A DNA stretch of 64,000 nucleotides, taken from positions 21,322 to 85,321 of the forward strand of contig JAFAFL010000131.1 in assembly GCA_023423535.1 (NCBI GenBank), written 5' to 3'. Each line of letters opens with the position of its first letter. The first letter of the stretch is position 1. Origin of the DNA: Pseudomonadota bacterium (GTDB taxonomy: Bacteria; Myxococcota; Myxococcia; Myxococcales; Myxococcaceae). The notes under the pieces were generated by a model that was given only the letters and a program-made list of their open reading frames with translations, did no database searches and had not been told where the DNA came from. Positions 8,687-17,553 of this stretch are shown here, piece after piece. A program made the position numbers and the translations under genes.

Positions 8687-10135
8687 CTAGAGCTTGATGG
8701 CGGAGAGCGCGTCGAAGAGCGCGGCGAGCCTCGGCACCGCCTGCGCGTCGCGGATCGCCTGCTCACCGGCCGCGCGCAGGGTCTCGACCTGGCTCTTCAC
8801 CGCTTCGGGCGCAGTGCCACCGGCGCTCTTCTTCGCCGCCACCGCGTTGAACGGATCCGCCGCGCGCAGCACCTCGGGCGTGAACGCGGGATCGCACTCG
8901 CGCGCGAGCTCGGGCGTCACCTTCGCCAGCGGGATGCCGGCCTCCTGGCACTTGCGCACCAGCGCGCCGGTGGCCTTGTAGGCGGTGCGGAAGGGCATGC
9001 CGGTGCGAACGAGCGCCTCGGCGATGTCGGTGGCCTGCATCGCGTCGCCCTCCACCGCCGCGCGGGTGCGGGCCGTGTCGAACTTCACGCGGGGCAGCGC
9101 GAGCTCGAGGATGGAGAGCACGCTGCGCACGAGCGGACCCGTCTCCAGCAGCGGCGCGCGGTCCTCCTGCAGGTCGCGGTTGTAGCCGGCGGGCAGGCCC
9201 TTCACGGTGACGAGCAGGTTCACGAGGTTGCCCACCGCGCGCCCGCTCTTGCCGCGCACGAGCTCGAACACGTCCGGGTTCCGCTTCTGCGGCATCATCG
9301 ACGAGCCGCAGGCGATGTCGCCGTCGAGCTTCGCGTAGCCGAACTCCGCGGAGGTGAAGTCGATGAAGTCCGCCGCCAGCCGGCTCGCGTGGAGCATGAA
9401 GCGCGCGGTGGCGTAGGTGTAGTCGAGCGCGAAGTCGCGGTCGCCCACGGTGTCCATGCCGTTGAGCGTGAGCTTCGAGAACTGCAGCAGCTCGCGCGTG
9501 ATGTTCCGGTCGGTGGGCAGCGAGGTCCCGGCGATGGCGCCCACGCCCAGCGGCAGCGCGTCGGTCTGCCCCAGCACGAAGCGGAAGGCGTCGGCGTCGC
9601 GCGCGAACATGGCCGCGTAGGCGCTGAAGAAGTACCCGAGCGACACCGGCTGCGCGCGCTGCCGGTGCGTGTAGGAGGGGATGACCGTGTCCAGCTCGGC
9701 TTCCGCGCGATCCGCGAGCGCCTTCGTGAAGCGGCCGAGCATCTCGAGGATCACGGCGCAGGACTCGCGCACGTGCAGCCGCAGGTCGAGCGCCACCTGA
9801 TCGTTGCGCGAGCGCGCGCTGTGCAGCAGGCCCGCGGTGGGCCCGAGGCGAGAGGTCAGCTCCGCCTCCACCGCCATGTGCACGTCCTCCTCCTCGGGGA
9901 GGCGCAGCGTGCCGGCCTGGGTCTCCTTCCAGATCGCGGCCAGTCCGGCGTGGATCTGCGCCGCGGCCTCGCGCGGGACGATCTCGCGGCGGGAGAGCAT
10001 GGTGAGGTGCGCCATGCTCCCCACGAGGTCCTCGCGCAGCAGCTGGATGTCCAGCGGCAGCGAGGTGGAGAACTGGAGGACCTCCGGGTGGAGGCCCGTC
10101 GCGCCGGCGGCCTCGGTCTTCGCCATCATGCTCAT
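8687..10135 (-). CDS. argH: Argininosuccinate lyase
   Basis: This 482-residue enzyme splits argininosuccinate into arginine and fumarate. The fumarase/aspartase signature GSSMMPQKRNPD is present, with HSARSRNDQ (catalytic region) and the N-terminal region LQFSTSLPLDIQLLREDLVGS. It starts with MSMMAK at 10135; the ATGA overlap with the argR stop (10132-10135) implies coupled translation. The neighbouring order argR-argH-argF puts the regulator inside the operon it probably controls. No argG is seen in the window, so argininosuccinate synthase must be encoded elsewhere. Confidence 0.95.
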   Translation of the reverse strand: MSMMAKTEAAGATGLHPEVLQFSTSLPLDIQLLREDLVGSMAHLTMLSRREIVPREAAAQIHAGLAAIWKETQAGTLRLPEEEDVHMAVEAELTSRLGPTAGLLHSARSRNDQVALDLRLHVRESCAVILEMLGRFTKALADRAEAELDTVIPSYTHRQRAQPVSLGYFFSAYAAMFARDADAFRFVLGQTDALPLGVGAIAGTSLPTDRNITRELLQFSKLTLNGMDTVGDRDFALDYTYATARFMLHASRLAADFIDFTSAEFGYAKLDGDIACGSSMMPQKRNPDVFELVRGKSGRAVGNLVNLLVTVKGLPAGYNRDLQEDRAPLLETGPLVRSVLSILELALPRVKFDTARTRAAVEGDAMQATDIAEALVRTGMPFRTAYKATGALVRKCQEAGIPLAKVTPELARECDPAFTPEVLRAADPFNAVAAKKSAGGTAPEAVKSQVETLRAAGEQAIRDAQAVPRLAALFDALSAIKL

Positions 10136-10611
10136 TCGTCTTTACCCCTCAGCCACACACCGTTGAGTTGCCGCGCCAGCTTCGAGGGCGAGTTGCCCTT
10201 CGAAGGCGCGACGAAGATCGCGTCGTCGCCCGCCAGCGTCCCCGCCACCTGCGGGAGCCGCGCGCGGTCTATCGCAAGCGCCACCGCGGAGGCAGCCCCC
10301 GCGAGCGTGTGCACGATCACCAGCGTGTCGGTGTCGATGACGCGGGTGATCATCTCGCGGAAGGAGCGCAATGCGTCCGGGCCTTCGGGCACCCGCGCGT
10401 CGTCCACCTCGTAGGCGGTGCCGCCCTCGGGGAGAGACACCCGGCGCGCGCCAAGCTGCGCGAGGTCCCGCGAGAGCGTGGCCTGGGTCACGTCGAAGCC
10501 CTGCTCGTTGAGCAGCTGCCGCAGCTCCTCCTGCGTCCCCACCACCTGCGAGCGGATGAGCCCCCGGATCGCCGCGCGGCGGAACTCCGGGTCGTTCTGC
10601 GTCCGTGCCAT
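10132..10611 (-). CDS. argR: Arginine repressor ArgR
   Basis: The protein is 159 residues. The N-terminal winged helix is visible as RRAAIRGLIRSQ...QEELRQLLNEQGF and VTQATLSRDLAQLG. The C-terminal oligomerisation and arginine-binding domain ends with the typical GTLAGDDAIFVAP. It is expected to bind operators as a hexamer with arginine as corepressor. It lies 6 bp after the argJB stop and overlaps argH by 4 bp. A regulator buried in the biosynthetic operon implies negative autoregulation; the candidate operator is the palindrome at 13681-13699. Confidence 0.93.
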   Translation of the reverse strand: MARTQNDPEFRRAAIRGLIRSQVVGTQEELRQLLNEQGFDVTQATLSRDLAQLGARRVSLPEGGTAYEVDDARVPEGPDALRSFREMITRVIDTDTLVIVHTLAGAASAVALAIDRARLPQVAGTLAGDDAIFVAPSKGNSPSKLARQLNGVWLRGKDE

Positions 10612-10617
10612 GGGTCG

Positions 10618-12606
10618 TCAACCTCGCTTGACGAGCGTCCCGACGCCGCGGTCGGTGAACAGCTCGGCGATGATCGAGTGCGGCGTGCGCCCGTCCACCA
10701 CGTGGACCTGCTCCACCGGTCCTTCGAGCGCCTCGAGGATCGCCCGCGCGCGCACCGCGCTTCCGTTGGGCAGCGAGCCCGCGTCCAGGCGCTGGCGCAG
10801 CTCGTCGGAGGAGAGCTCGGGGAGCAGCTCGCCGGCCTCGACGATGCCCGGCGTGTCCGCGAGGTACACGAGCTTCTCCACGCCCAGCGCGCGCGCGATC
10901 TGCGCCGCCGCGGTGTCCGCGTCCACGTCGTGGCTCTGCCCGTCGTCGCCCATGCCGATGGGCGAGATGACCGGCACGTAGCTCTGCTGCAGCAGCAGCT
11001 CGAGGAAGGCGGTGTTCACCGAGAGGGACTGGCCCAGCGGGCTGTTTCGCACCCGCAGCAGCGCCCCGTCCTTCCCGCTGATCCCCACCGCGTGGTTCCC
11101 GTGGCGGTTGAGGAGGGTGACCAGATCGCTCTGCTCCTCGAGCATGTCGCCGGTGTCCGGAGCCCCGGGCGCGCCGTGGACGCCGTGCACGACGATTGGC
11201 CGGAGCCCCACGGAACGCAGCAGCGCCACGTCGTCGCAGAAGGTCTTCTTCAGCGATTCCTTCATGGTGGCGGTGCCGCCGTACTTGATCACGCAGCGCT
11301 TCCCCGCGAAGCGCGAGATGTAGGAGAGCGCCTCGACGAGGAGCCGGACCTTGAACGCGGGGCTGTAGTTCGCCAGCCGGTCGTCCTTCGCCACGCCGCC
11401 GTCCGCCGCGGGCACGATGAGCGAGGTGTAGTCCGCGTTGATCTTCACGTAGTCGTACGAGAGGTCGCAGCCCCACGCGGTGGTGGAGGCCTCGCCCGCG
11501 TGCAGCGCCACGAGCACCTTCACCTCCGGCCCGCGCAGCTTCCGCCGCAGCGCGAGGCTGTCGAACGCGGAGGGCTCGCCGGCATAGACCTCGATGCCCT
11601 GGATGGTGACGGTGGCCCGCTCCGGCTGCAGGTCCCAGCCCTGCGAGCCCGCGCGTGCGCCCACGGTGGCGAGGATCCGTCCCCAGTTCGGATCAGCGCC
11701 GAACATCGCCGCCTTCACCAGCGCAGAGCCGCAGACGCTCTTGCCGAGGTCCCGCGCGATCGCCAGCGACGGCGCGCCGCTGACGGTGACCTCCAGCAGC
11801 TTCGTGGCGCCCTCGCCGTCGAACGCGATCTCCCGCGCCAGCTCCACGCAGAGCTCGCGGACGGTGGCGGCGAAGAGTTCGTAGTCACCGCCCTCCGGCA
11901 GCTCGATGCGCGCGTTCTGCGCCCGGCCGTTGGCCAGCGCGAAGATCGCGTCGTTGGTGCTCATGTCGTCGTCGACGGTGAGGTTGTTGAACGAGGCGTC
12001 CATCGACCCCTTCAGCGCGGCGCTCAGCGCTGGCGAAGAGATGGCGCAGTCGGTCACCAGCACTGCGATCATCGACGCGAGCTGCGGCGCGATCATCCCC
12101 GAGCCCTTGCACACCGCGGCGATCGTCACGTCCTCACCGCCCAGCTCGATCACCCGCGACACCATCTTCACCCGGGTGTCGGTGGTGATGATCGCCTCCG
12201 CGCAGGGGAGGGGATCCGAGGTGAGGCCCGCCACCAGCTTCGGCGCCGCGTCGATGATCTTCTGCACCGGCAGCCGCATCCCGATGACGCCGGTGGACGC
12301 GGAGAGCACCGACTCCACCGGGACGTTCAGCGCCCCGGCGATGGCCTCGTGCACCGTGTGGACGTCCTGAACGCCCCGCGGGCCGGTCATCGCGTTGGCG
12401 TTGCCGCTGTTGATGACCACCGCGCGGATGTCGTCCGCGGGCACGCGCCCCTCGCACACGCGGATGGGCGCGGCCTTCGCCTTGTTCACCGTGAAGGCGC
12501 CCGCCGCCGCACAGGGCGTGTCGCTCGCCACCAGCGCGAGGTCCTTGCGCTGCGGCTTGATCCCGCAGTGCAGGCCCGAGAACGTGAAGCCGATCGGGAC
12601 CTTCAT
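10618..12606 (-). CDS. argJ: ArgJ-ArgB fusion: ornithine/glutamate acetyltransferase plus divergent acetylglutamate kinase-like domain
   Basis: One 662-residue frame. Residues 1-400 are ArgJ (transfers acetyl from N-acetylornithine to glutamate), with STGVIG, KGSGMIAP and GADPNWGR. At the self-cleavage site the family has Ala-Thr, but here it reads LASMI, so the nucleophile would be Ser178. From about 435 an amino-acid-kinase domain follows (KRCVIKYGG, NRHGNHAVGISGKDG, VDADTAAAQ, VHVVDGRTPH), clearly ArgB-like. It is about 40 residues short: the GGGP...GxRVT substrate region is replaced by VHGAPGAPDTGD. The late GGMxxK is NGSAVR, and NxNAD is DVDAD. ATG at 12606 overlaps the argC stop by ATGA. 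Kinase activity is uncertain. Confidence 0.9.
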   Translation of the reverse strand: MKVPIGFTFSGLHCGIKPQRKDLALVASDTPCAAAGAFTVNKAKAAPIRVCEGRVPADDIRAVVINSGNANAMTGPRGVQDVHTVHEAIAGALNVPVESVLSASTGVIGMRLPVQKIIDAAPKLVAGLTSDPLPCAEAIITTDTRVKMVSRVIELGGEDVTIAAVCKGSGMIAPQLASMIAVLVTDCAISSPALSAALKGSMDASFNNLTVDDDMSTNDAIFALANGRAQNARIELPEGGDYELFAATVRELCVELAREIAFDGEGATKLLEVTVSGAPSLAIARDLGKSVCGSALVKAAMFGADPNWGRILATVGARAGSQGWDLQPERATVTIQGIEVYAGEPSAFDSLALRRKLRGPEVKVLVALHAGEASTTAWGCDLSYDYVKINADYTSLIVPAADGGVAKDDRLANYSPAFKVRLLVEALSYISRFAGKRCVIKYGGTATMKESLKKTFCDDVALLRSVGLRPIVVHGVHGAPGAPDTGDMLEEQSDLVTLLNRHGNHAVGISGKDGALLRVRNSPLGQSLSVNTAFLELLLQQSYVPVISPIGMGDDGQSHDVDADTAAAQIARALGVEKLVYLADTPGIVEAGELLPELSSDELRQRLDAGSLPNGSAVRARAILEALEGPVEQVHVVDGRTPHSIIAELFTDRGVGTLVKRG

Positions 12607-13652
12607 GGATGGAAGGCCCGCATCGCGGAGAGGCCGAGTCCCTCTTCGAGGTCGAACATCACGTTGAGGTTCTGCACCGCCTGACCCGCCGCGCCCTTCA
12701 CGAGGTTGTCGATCGCCGAGCAGATCACCAGCCGCCCGCCGTCCGCGGAGAAGCCGATCTGGCAGCGGTTCGTGCCGACCACCTGCTTCAGCGAGACGCC
12801 GTCCGCGCTCTGCGCGAGCGAGATGAAGGGCTCGTCGCCGTAGGCCTCCTTCAGCGCCGCCGCGACCTTCTCCGGCGTGGCGCCCCGGTTGAACCACGCA
12901 TAGGTGGTGCAGAGGATCCCGCGCCGGATGGGGAGCAGGTGCGGGGTGAAGGTCAGCGTCGTCGCCGCGGTCCGGCCCAGCCCCTCCACCGTCTGCGCGA
13001 TCTCCGGCGTGTGCTGGTGGCGCAGGACCTTGTAGGCGCGGAAGTCGCCGTCGATCTCGCAGAAGGAGTAGTCCTCCGACGCCTTGCGGCCCGCGCCGGT
13101 CACGCCGGAAGCGGCGTTGATGATCAGCGTCTGCGGATCGATGAGGCCCGCCTTCACCAGCGGCGCCACCGGAAGCGTGGCGGCGGTGGGGAAGCAGCCG
13201 GGGTTGGCCACGAGCCGGGCCTCGCGCACGCGGCCGCGGAAGAGCTCGGTCATGCCGTACACGGCCTCCGCGAGGAGGTCGTGGGCTGTATGCGCGAAGC
13301 CGTACCACTGTGCATAAAGAGCAGGGTCGCGGAGGCGGAACGCGCCGGAGAGGTCGATCACCCGCACGCCCTTCGCGAGCAGCTTCGGCGCCAGCTCGAG
13401 GGAGACCTCCGCCGGGGTGCAGAGCAGCACGACGTCGCACAGCGCGGCCTGCTCCTCCGCGTCCTTCTGCGACACGTACGTCAGAGCGGCGGCGGGGCCG
13501 GTGATGCCGGCGCGCGCGCCCAGGCTCTCGCCCACCCAGCGGTCGCTGGTGGCGAACCGGAGCGTCGCGCGCGGGTGGTGCGCGAGGATCCGGGTGGCCT
13601 CGAGTCCGGAGTAGCCGGACGCCCCGATGATGCCGACGGAGGGAGTATGCAC
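12603..13652 (-). CDS. argC: N-acetyl-gamma-glutamyl-phosphate reductase
   Basis: The 349-residue enzyme reduces acetylglutamyl phosphate to the semialdehyde with NADPH. GASGYSGLEATRILAHHP is the dinucleotide-binding start, and NPGCFPTAATLPVAPL holds the catalytic Cys. The start is taken as GTG at 13652, since homology begins directly with HTPSVGIIGASG. No ribosome-binding site precedes it, and a promoter -10 lies only about 7 bp upstream, so the message may be leaderless. It is the first gene of the operon and overlaps argJB by 4 bp. Confidence 0.93.
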   Translation of the reverse strand: MHTPSVGIIGASGYSGLEATRILAHHPRATLRFATSDRWVGESLGARAGITGPAAALTYVSQKDAEEQAALCDVVLLCTPAEVSLELAPKLLAKGVRVIDLSGAFRLRDPALYAQWYGFAHTAHDLLAEAVYGMTELFRGRVREARLVANPGCFPTAATLPVAPLVKAGLIDPQTLIINAASGVTGAGRKASEDYSFCEIDGDFRAYKVLRHQHTPEIAQTVEGLGRTAATTLTFTPHLLPIRRGILCTTYAWFNRGATPEKVAAALKEAYGDEPFISLAQSADGVSLKQVVGTNRCQIGFSADGGRLVICSAIDNLVKGAAGQAVQNLNVMFDLEEGLGLSAMRAFHP

Positions 13653-13659
13653 GGTCGCG

Positions 13660-13699
13660 CATATATATACACGGGCAGGGCGGATCAACGGTTGATCCG
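13660..13699 (-). promoter_or_regulatory. argC promoter with palindromic operator over the -35
   Basis: A perfect 19-bp palindrome CGGATCAACGGTTGATCCG (9-bp arms, one central base) occupies 13681-13699. On the minus strand it contains TTGATC (13688-13683), then a 17-bp spacer and TATATG (13665-13660), inside a TATATATAT run. That is a reasonable sigma-70 promoter ending about 7 bp before the argC GTG. The palindrome would compete with RNA polymerase, as expected for an ArgR-type operator. It does not match the enteric ARG-box sequence, so the identity of the repressor is inferred from position. Confidence 0.6.
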
Positions 13700-13791
13700 G
13701 GCCCGGCCCGAAAAATCGCGGCCGCGCGCTCCTGGCGGGAGGCAGTGCTGCCGTGCCTGCTCTGCAAGCGGCGCCCGCGCGACGGCGGGAA

Positions 13792-15012
13792 TCAGCGCTG
13801 CGTCGTCCGTTCGTCCTCGGCGTCCGCCTTGCGGCCCACGAGCTTCCACCACGGCTCGGCGCGGTCGGTGAACGCGGCCGCGGGTGCGTCCGCCTGGTGG
13901 AAGCCGCCGCGCTCCGGGCGCACCTCCACCGGTTGTCCCACGCGCGGCGTGACGAAGGGGAGGCCTCGCGCGGCGGCGAGCTCATACACCTGAGACGGCG
14001 GCTCGTCCCAGGCGTGAAAGGCGAGGTTGAAGGTCCCCCAGTGGATGGGCAGAAAGAGCCCGCCGCCCAGCCACTCCAGCGCGGTCAGCGCGTTCTCCGG
14101 CCCGAGGTGGATGTCGCCCCAGCTCGGGTGGAAGGCGCCGACCTCCAGCATCACCACGTCGAACGGTCCCTGCCGCGCGCCGATCTCCTTGAACTGCGGC
14201 GTGAGCCCGGTGTCGCCGCTGAAGTAGACGCGGCGGTTCGGCGTGCGCACCACCCACGAGGCCCACAGCGTGCGGTCGCGGTCGTTCAAGCCGCGGCCGG
14301 AGAAGTGCCGCGACGGCGTGGCCACCAGCGTCAGGCCCTCCTTCGGTGAGGCCTCGCTCCACCAGTCGAGCTCGGTGATCTGCGAGGCGGGCACGTCCCA
14401 CCGGCGCAGGTGATCCGCCACGCCGAGCGGCACGAAGAAGGGCACGCCCTTCGCGGCGAGCGCCCGGATGCTCGGCATGTCCAGGTGGTCGTAGTGGTCG
14501 TGCGAGATGATCACCGCGTCCAGCGGCGGCAGCTCCTCGAGCTTCACCACCGGCGGGTGAAAGCGCTTCGGCCCGACGATGGTGGACGGCGAGGCGCGCT
14601 CGCCCCAGATGGGATCGGTCAGCACGCGGAAGCCTTCGACCTCCATCAACACCGTGCTGTGGCCGAGCCAGGTAATGCGCATGCCGCTCTCCGGCGACTG
14701 CGACCAGACTGCGCGCGGGTCGACGAGCGGGATGGCCCCGGGCGGCGTGCGCTGCGCCTTCCCGAAGAGCCACTCGTTCATCATCGTCTTCATCGACGGG
14801 CTGAAGTTCTCCTTCGGCTCGCGGTTCACGAACACGCCGTCCTCATCGTTGAAGGCGGAGTGCTTCGACAGCTCCGACATGCGCGCCTTGTCCGGCGAAC
14901 GCCCGAAGGCAGCCAGGCAACCGGTGGTGGTGACGAGCGCGGTCCCCAGCCCGAGCAGCGGCAGGCCGAGGCCCAAAGCGAGCCGGCGTGCGGCGCGGCG
15001 ACGAGTGGTCAT
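13792..15012 (-). CDS. MBL-fold metallohydrolase lipoprotein (UlaG / NAPE-PLD-like)
   Basis: A 406-residue protein. An N-terminal Arg-rich signal with lipobox TTGC (Cys32) indicates membrane anchoring. The metallo-beta-lactamase-fold motif HDHYDH (171-176) is followed by further metal ligands in YFSGDTG and LPIHWGTFNLA. The WLGHSTVLMEVEG region and overall layout match COG2220, which includes UlaG and NAPE-phospholipase D-type hydrolases. A phosphodiester or lactone substrate is possible. The ATG at 15012 is chosen for the signal peptide. The upstream LruC unit ends in a terminator (15084-15118), so this gene must have its own promoter in about 70 bp. Confidence 0.85.
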   Translation of the reverse strand: MTTRRRAARRLALGLGLPLLGLGTALVTTTGCLAAFGRSPDKARMSELSKHSAFNDEDGVFVNREPKENFSPSMKTMMNEWLFGKAQRTPPGAIPLVDPRAVWSQSPESGMRITWLGHSTVLMEVEGFRVLTDPIWGERASPSTIVGPKRFHPPVVKLEELPPLDAVIISHDHYDHLDMPSIRALAAKGVPFFVPLGVADHLRRWDVPASQITELDWWSEASPKEGLTLVATPSRHFSGRGLNDRDRTLWASWVVRTPNRRVYFSGDTGLTPQFKEIGARQGPFDVVMLEVGAFHPSWGDIHLGPENALTALEWLGGGLFLPIHWGTFNLAFHAWDEPPSQVYELAAARGLPFVTPRVGQPVEVRPERGGFHQADAPAAAFTDRAEPWWKLVGRKADAEDERTTQR

Positions 15013-15083
15013 GAGGACTTCGGTAGCGCCCTGCACGTCGTCACGCAAGCCGCGCTCCGAGCCAAGGGGAGCCAGGCCGACAC

Positions 15084-15118
15084 GAAAAAGCCCCGCCACC
15101 TTGAAGGGTGACGGGGCC
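15084..15118 (-). terminator. Rho-independent terminator of the LruC unit
   Basis: On the minus strand GGCCCCGTCACC, a short loop, and GGTGGCGGGGC form a strong stem with one mismatch, followed by TTTTT (15089-15085). It lies 26 bp after the stop of the LruC-domain gene at 15144. Confidence 0.85.
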
Positions 15119-15143
15119 TGACTCGACGACGGCAGAGGTGAGG

Positions 15144-17075
15144 CTAGCGGCAGGCCACGTTGTACGTGCTGCAGCCACCGCGGGCGGGCGGCGGGGAGCC
15201 AACCCCGATGCAGCCCCAGGTGGTACCCGACACGTTCTGCATGCCGGCGTTGTAGCCGCTGTTGCTGCTGTAGGTGTACCCGAACTGCTGCCCCAGCGCG
15301 GTGGGGATGGTCACGGTGTTGCCGTGCCACTGCGAGTGACCACAGCAGCCCGACCAGGCGCTGTTGGAGACGCCGACGAGGCACTGGCCCGCGACCTGCG
15401 GCGAGTTGTTCACGAAGTAGGAGATCGACCACTGGCAGGAGTTCGTCGCGCCGAGCGAGAACACCGACGAGGTCCCGTCCGACGCGTGACTCACCAGCCG
15501 GCGGCCGATGCTCGTGCAGGACTGCTGCGCCACCGCCTGGGTGCAGTTGGAGATGGAGCCGTTGCCGCAGGGGACGATCACGATCGGCGTGGAGACGCCG
15601 CCCACCGTGTACACCGAGCCCGAGCCGCCCGACGCGTTGGCCACGCAGGTGCCGCCGCTGAGCGTGTAGCCCGCGTTGCAGGCCGTGGCGCTGCAGCCGC
15701 TCCAGCCGGAGCCGAGGTTGTCGCAGGTCCGCGTGCCGCTGCCGTTCGCGACCGAGCAGGTGCCGGTGCTGTTCGGGCTGCACACCTGCGCCACGCAGCT
15801 GTTGCCGCTGAGGTAGTGGCCGCTGTTGCAGGAGGTCACGGTGCAGGTGCCGAAGCCGGTGCCCGAGCCGTTGCAGAACTGCGTGCCGCTGCCGCCGGTC
15901 ACCGTGCACGCCGAGGCCGTGTTCGGCTGGCAGGCCCAGTCGGTGGCGGTGCAGGGCGTGGGCGTGGAGTAGTTGCCCGCGCAGGTCCACCGCCACAGGC
16001 CGCCGACGGAAGCGGGCGCGGAGGCGGTGCCGAAGGCGCAGAGGCCGCTGGTGGGGGCCTCGACGGAGCCGGTCCCGATCGCAGGGCCACAGCGGCCCGG
16101 ATCAGGCGTGAAGCAGCTCGTGTTCGGCGCCGCCTGGGCCTCGAGCGCGCGCGGCTGGCTGAGCCCGTACGCGTACGCCGGCGAGAGGTGCCGGTAGAAG
16201 TCGGTGTTCTGCGTGCCGTTGGAGGCGCCGAACGGGACGATGCCCGGGTAGAGCAGGTCGATGGACGCGTTCTCGCGCGGGTAGTTCGCCAGCTCGGGGA
16301 ACTCGAGCACGAAGGGGATGCCCTGCGCGGTCACGAAGGCGCGGGTGCTCGTCGAGCCGTCGTCCTGCGTGTTGAAGAGCGCGGCGTTCATGTTCGCGGT
16401 GCCGCGGTAGCGCGGGCGGTGGATCTCGGTGCCGAGCTCGCGGTTGAAGAGGAAGAGGTCGAACGGCGCGTCGGCGGCGGAGAGCGGCACGCCGGGGTTG
16501 AGCACCAGCTCGATGACGATGTTCGCGTAGGGGCGCTGCGGGACGTCGGGGTTCGTGTTCACCCACTCGCGGGTGGACTCGACGCCGAAGAGCGCGTGGA
16601 TGTTGTCGGAGATGACCAGCGTCGCGTCGGCCGCGGAGGGATCGAGCCGCACGTCGTTGCTGATGACGTCGCCAATCGTCGCGGTGAGCGAGGTCACGCT
16701 CGTGCGCGGCGCACCCGGCAGCCGCAGCGCGAGCCCGTTGAGGTTGCCGGCACCGGCGGCGAGCACGCTCAGCTCCACGCGCAGCGCGGTGACCTGACCT
16801 GCGCTGTTGTAACGGAGCACCTGGTTGTGGGCGATGACCGCGTCGTTGAAGTCGAAGTCGCCGCGGCGGGGCCACGAGTCCTCGAAGAGCAGCAGGCCCC
16901 AGGTGCGATCCGCGGGCACGAACACGCGCGCGGAGATGTCCGCGTCACACGGCGCCGCGTCGAGGTCGTCGCTCACGCCGTCGAGATCCGAGTCCACGTT
17001 CGGCGCGCCCTGAGCCAGCGCGGCACCGGAGGCGAGCAGGACGAGCGCACAGAGCAGCTTCTTCGCCGCGCTCAC
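15144..17075 (-). CDS. Secreted LruC-domain protein with Cys-rich repeats
   Basis: The 643-residue product has a signal peptide (cleavage near ALAQG, residue 23) and a thrombospondin type-3-like calcium motif DSDLDGVSDDLD (28-39). The LruC hallmark GDFDFNDAVIAHN follows at 72-84. After the LruC domain (to about 320) there are Cys-paired segments of about 45 residues resembling each other (C-x-VTGGSGTQFC..., C-SVANGSGTRTC...). A C-terminal globular domain with several Cys (about 490-643) is not recognised. Start overlaps the upstream lipoprotein gene by ATGA (17072-17075). LruC proteins are surface or exported proteins of unknown function. Ends in a clear terminator. Confidence 0.82.
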   Translation of the reverse strand: MSAAKKLLCALVLLASGAALAQGAPNVDSDLDGVSDDLDAAPCDADISARVFVPADRTWGLLLFEDSWPRRGDFDFNDAVIAHNQVLRYNSAGQVTALRVELSVLAAGAGNLNGLALRLPGAPRTSVTSLTATIGDVISNDVRLDPSAADATLVISDNIHALFGVESTREWVNTNPDVPQRPYANIVIELVLNPGVPLSAADAPFDLFLFNRELGTEIHRPRYRGTANMNAALFNTQDDGSTSTRAFVTAQGIPFVLEFPELANYPRENASIDLLYPGIVPFGASNGTQNTDFYRHLSPAYAYGLSQPRALEAQAAPNTSCFTPDPGRCGPAIGTGSVEAPTSGLCAFGTASAPASVGGLWRWTCAGNYSTPTPCTATDWACQPNTASACTVTGGSGTQFCNGSGTGFGTCTVTSCNSGHYLSGNSCVAQVCSPNSTGTCSVANGSGTRTCDNLGSGWSGCSATACNAGYTLSGGTCVANASGGSGSVYTVGGVSTPIVIVPCGNGSISNCTQAVAQQSCTSIGRRLVSHASDGTSSVFSLGATNSCQWSISYFVNNSPQVAGQCLVGVSNSAWSGCCGHSQWHGNTVTIPTALGQQFGYTYSSNSGYNAGMQNVSGTTWGCIGVGSPPPARGGCSTYNVACR

Positions 17076-17488
17076 AGGTCACCCACCGCGGTCGCGTTGC
17101 CGTCCACGGTGAGCTCGCGCTCCACGGCCTCTGCACCGCTGCCCACGCGCAGCTTCACCGCGTTCGCCTTGCCCACCGGCAGGCGCAGATCGATCGAGGC
17201 GCCGCTCTTGAACGCACCGTCCATCAGCCGGCGGCCCTCGGAGTCGGTGACCTCCACGGCCTTCGGCTCGGAGCCCTCGGCCGCGCGCAGCTGCAGGCGC
17301 ACCGACTGCGTGGTGCTGAAGTCGAAGTTCGGGTCGGTGACCACCACGTCGGCGAGCGTCTTCGGCTCCGCGGGCTCGGAGGGCGGGGTGGTGCGCCAGG
17401 AGGGATCGGAGCAGGCGGTCAGCCCGGCTGCGACGCCCAGCAGTGCGAGGCCCTTCAGGCCAGCGCGGAGTCGGAGGAGGGACGGCAT
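17072..17488 (-). CDS. Small lipoprotein, probable N-terminal partner of the LruC protein
   Basis: The product is 138 residues with lipobox LTAC (Cys at about 26). After a short Pro/Glu linker comes a beta-sandwich-like segment (DPNFDFSTTQSVRLQLRA ... LRLPVGKANAVKLRV). This resembles the beta-rich N-terminal part that in many LruC proteins sits on the same chain. It is translationally coupled (ATGA) to the LruC gene. I infer that the pair is a two-chain version of the family, with this lipoprotein as membrane anchor. Upstream lies a divergent intergenic region with an imperfect 22-bp palindrome (17554-17575). Confidence 0.75.
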   Translation of the reverse strand: MPSLLRLRAGLKGLALLGVAAGLTACSDPSWRTTPPSEPAEPKTLADVVVTDPNFDFSTTQSVRLQLRAAEGSEPKAVEVTDSEGRRLMDGAFKSGASIDLRLPVGKANAVKLRVGSGAEAVERELTVDGNATAVGDL

Positions 17489-17553
17489 GAGGCCTCTTTT
17501 CGGGGAGGGAGACGGGCGCAGCCTGCCTGAAGTCGTCCGGCACGAGCAATGAT

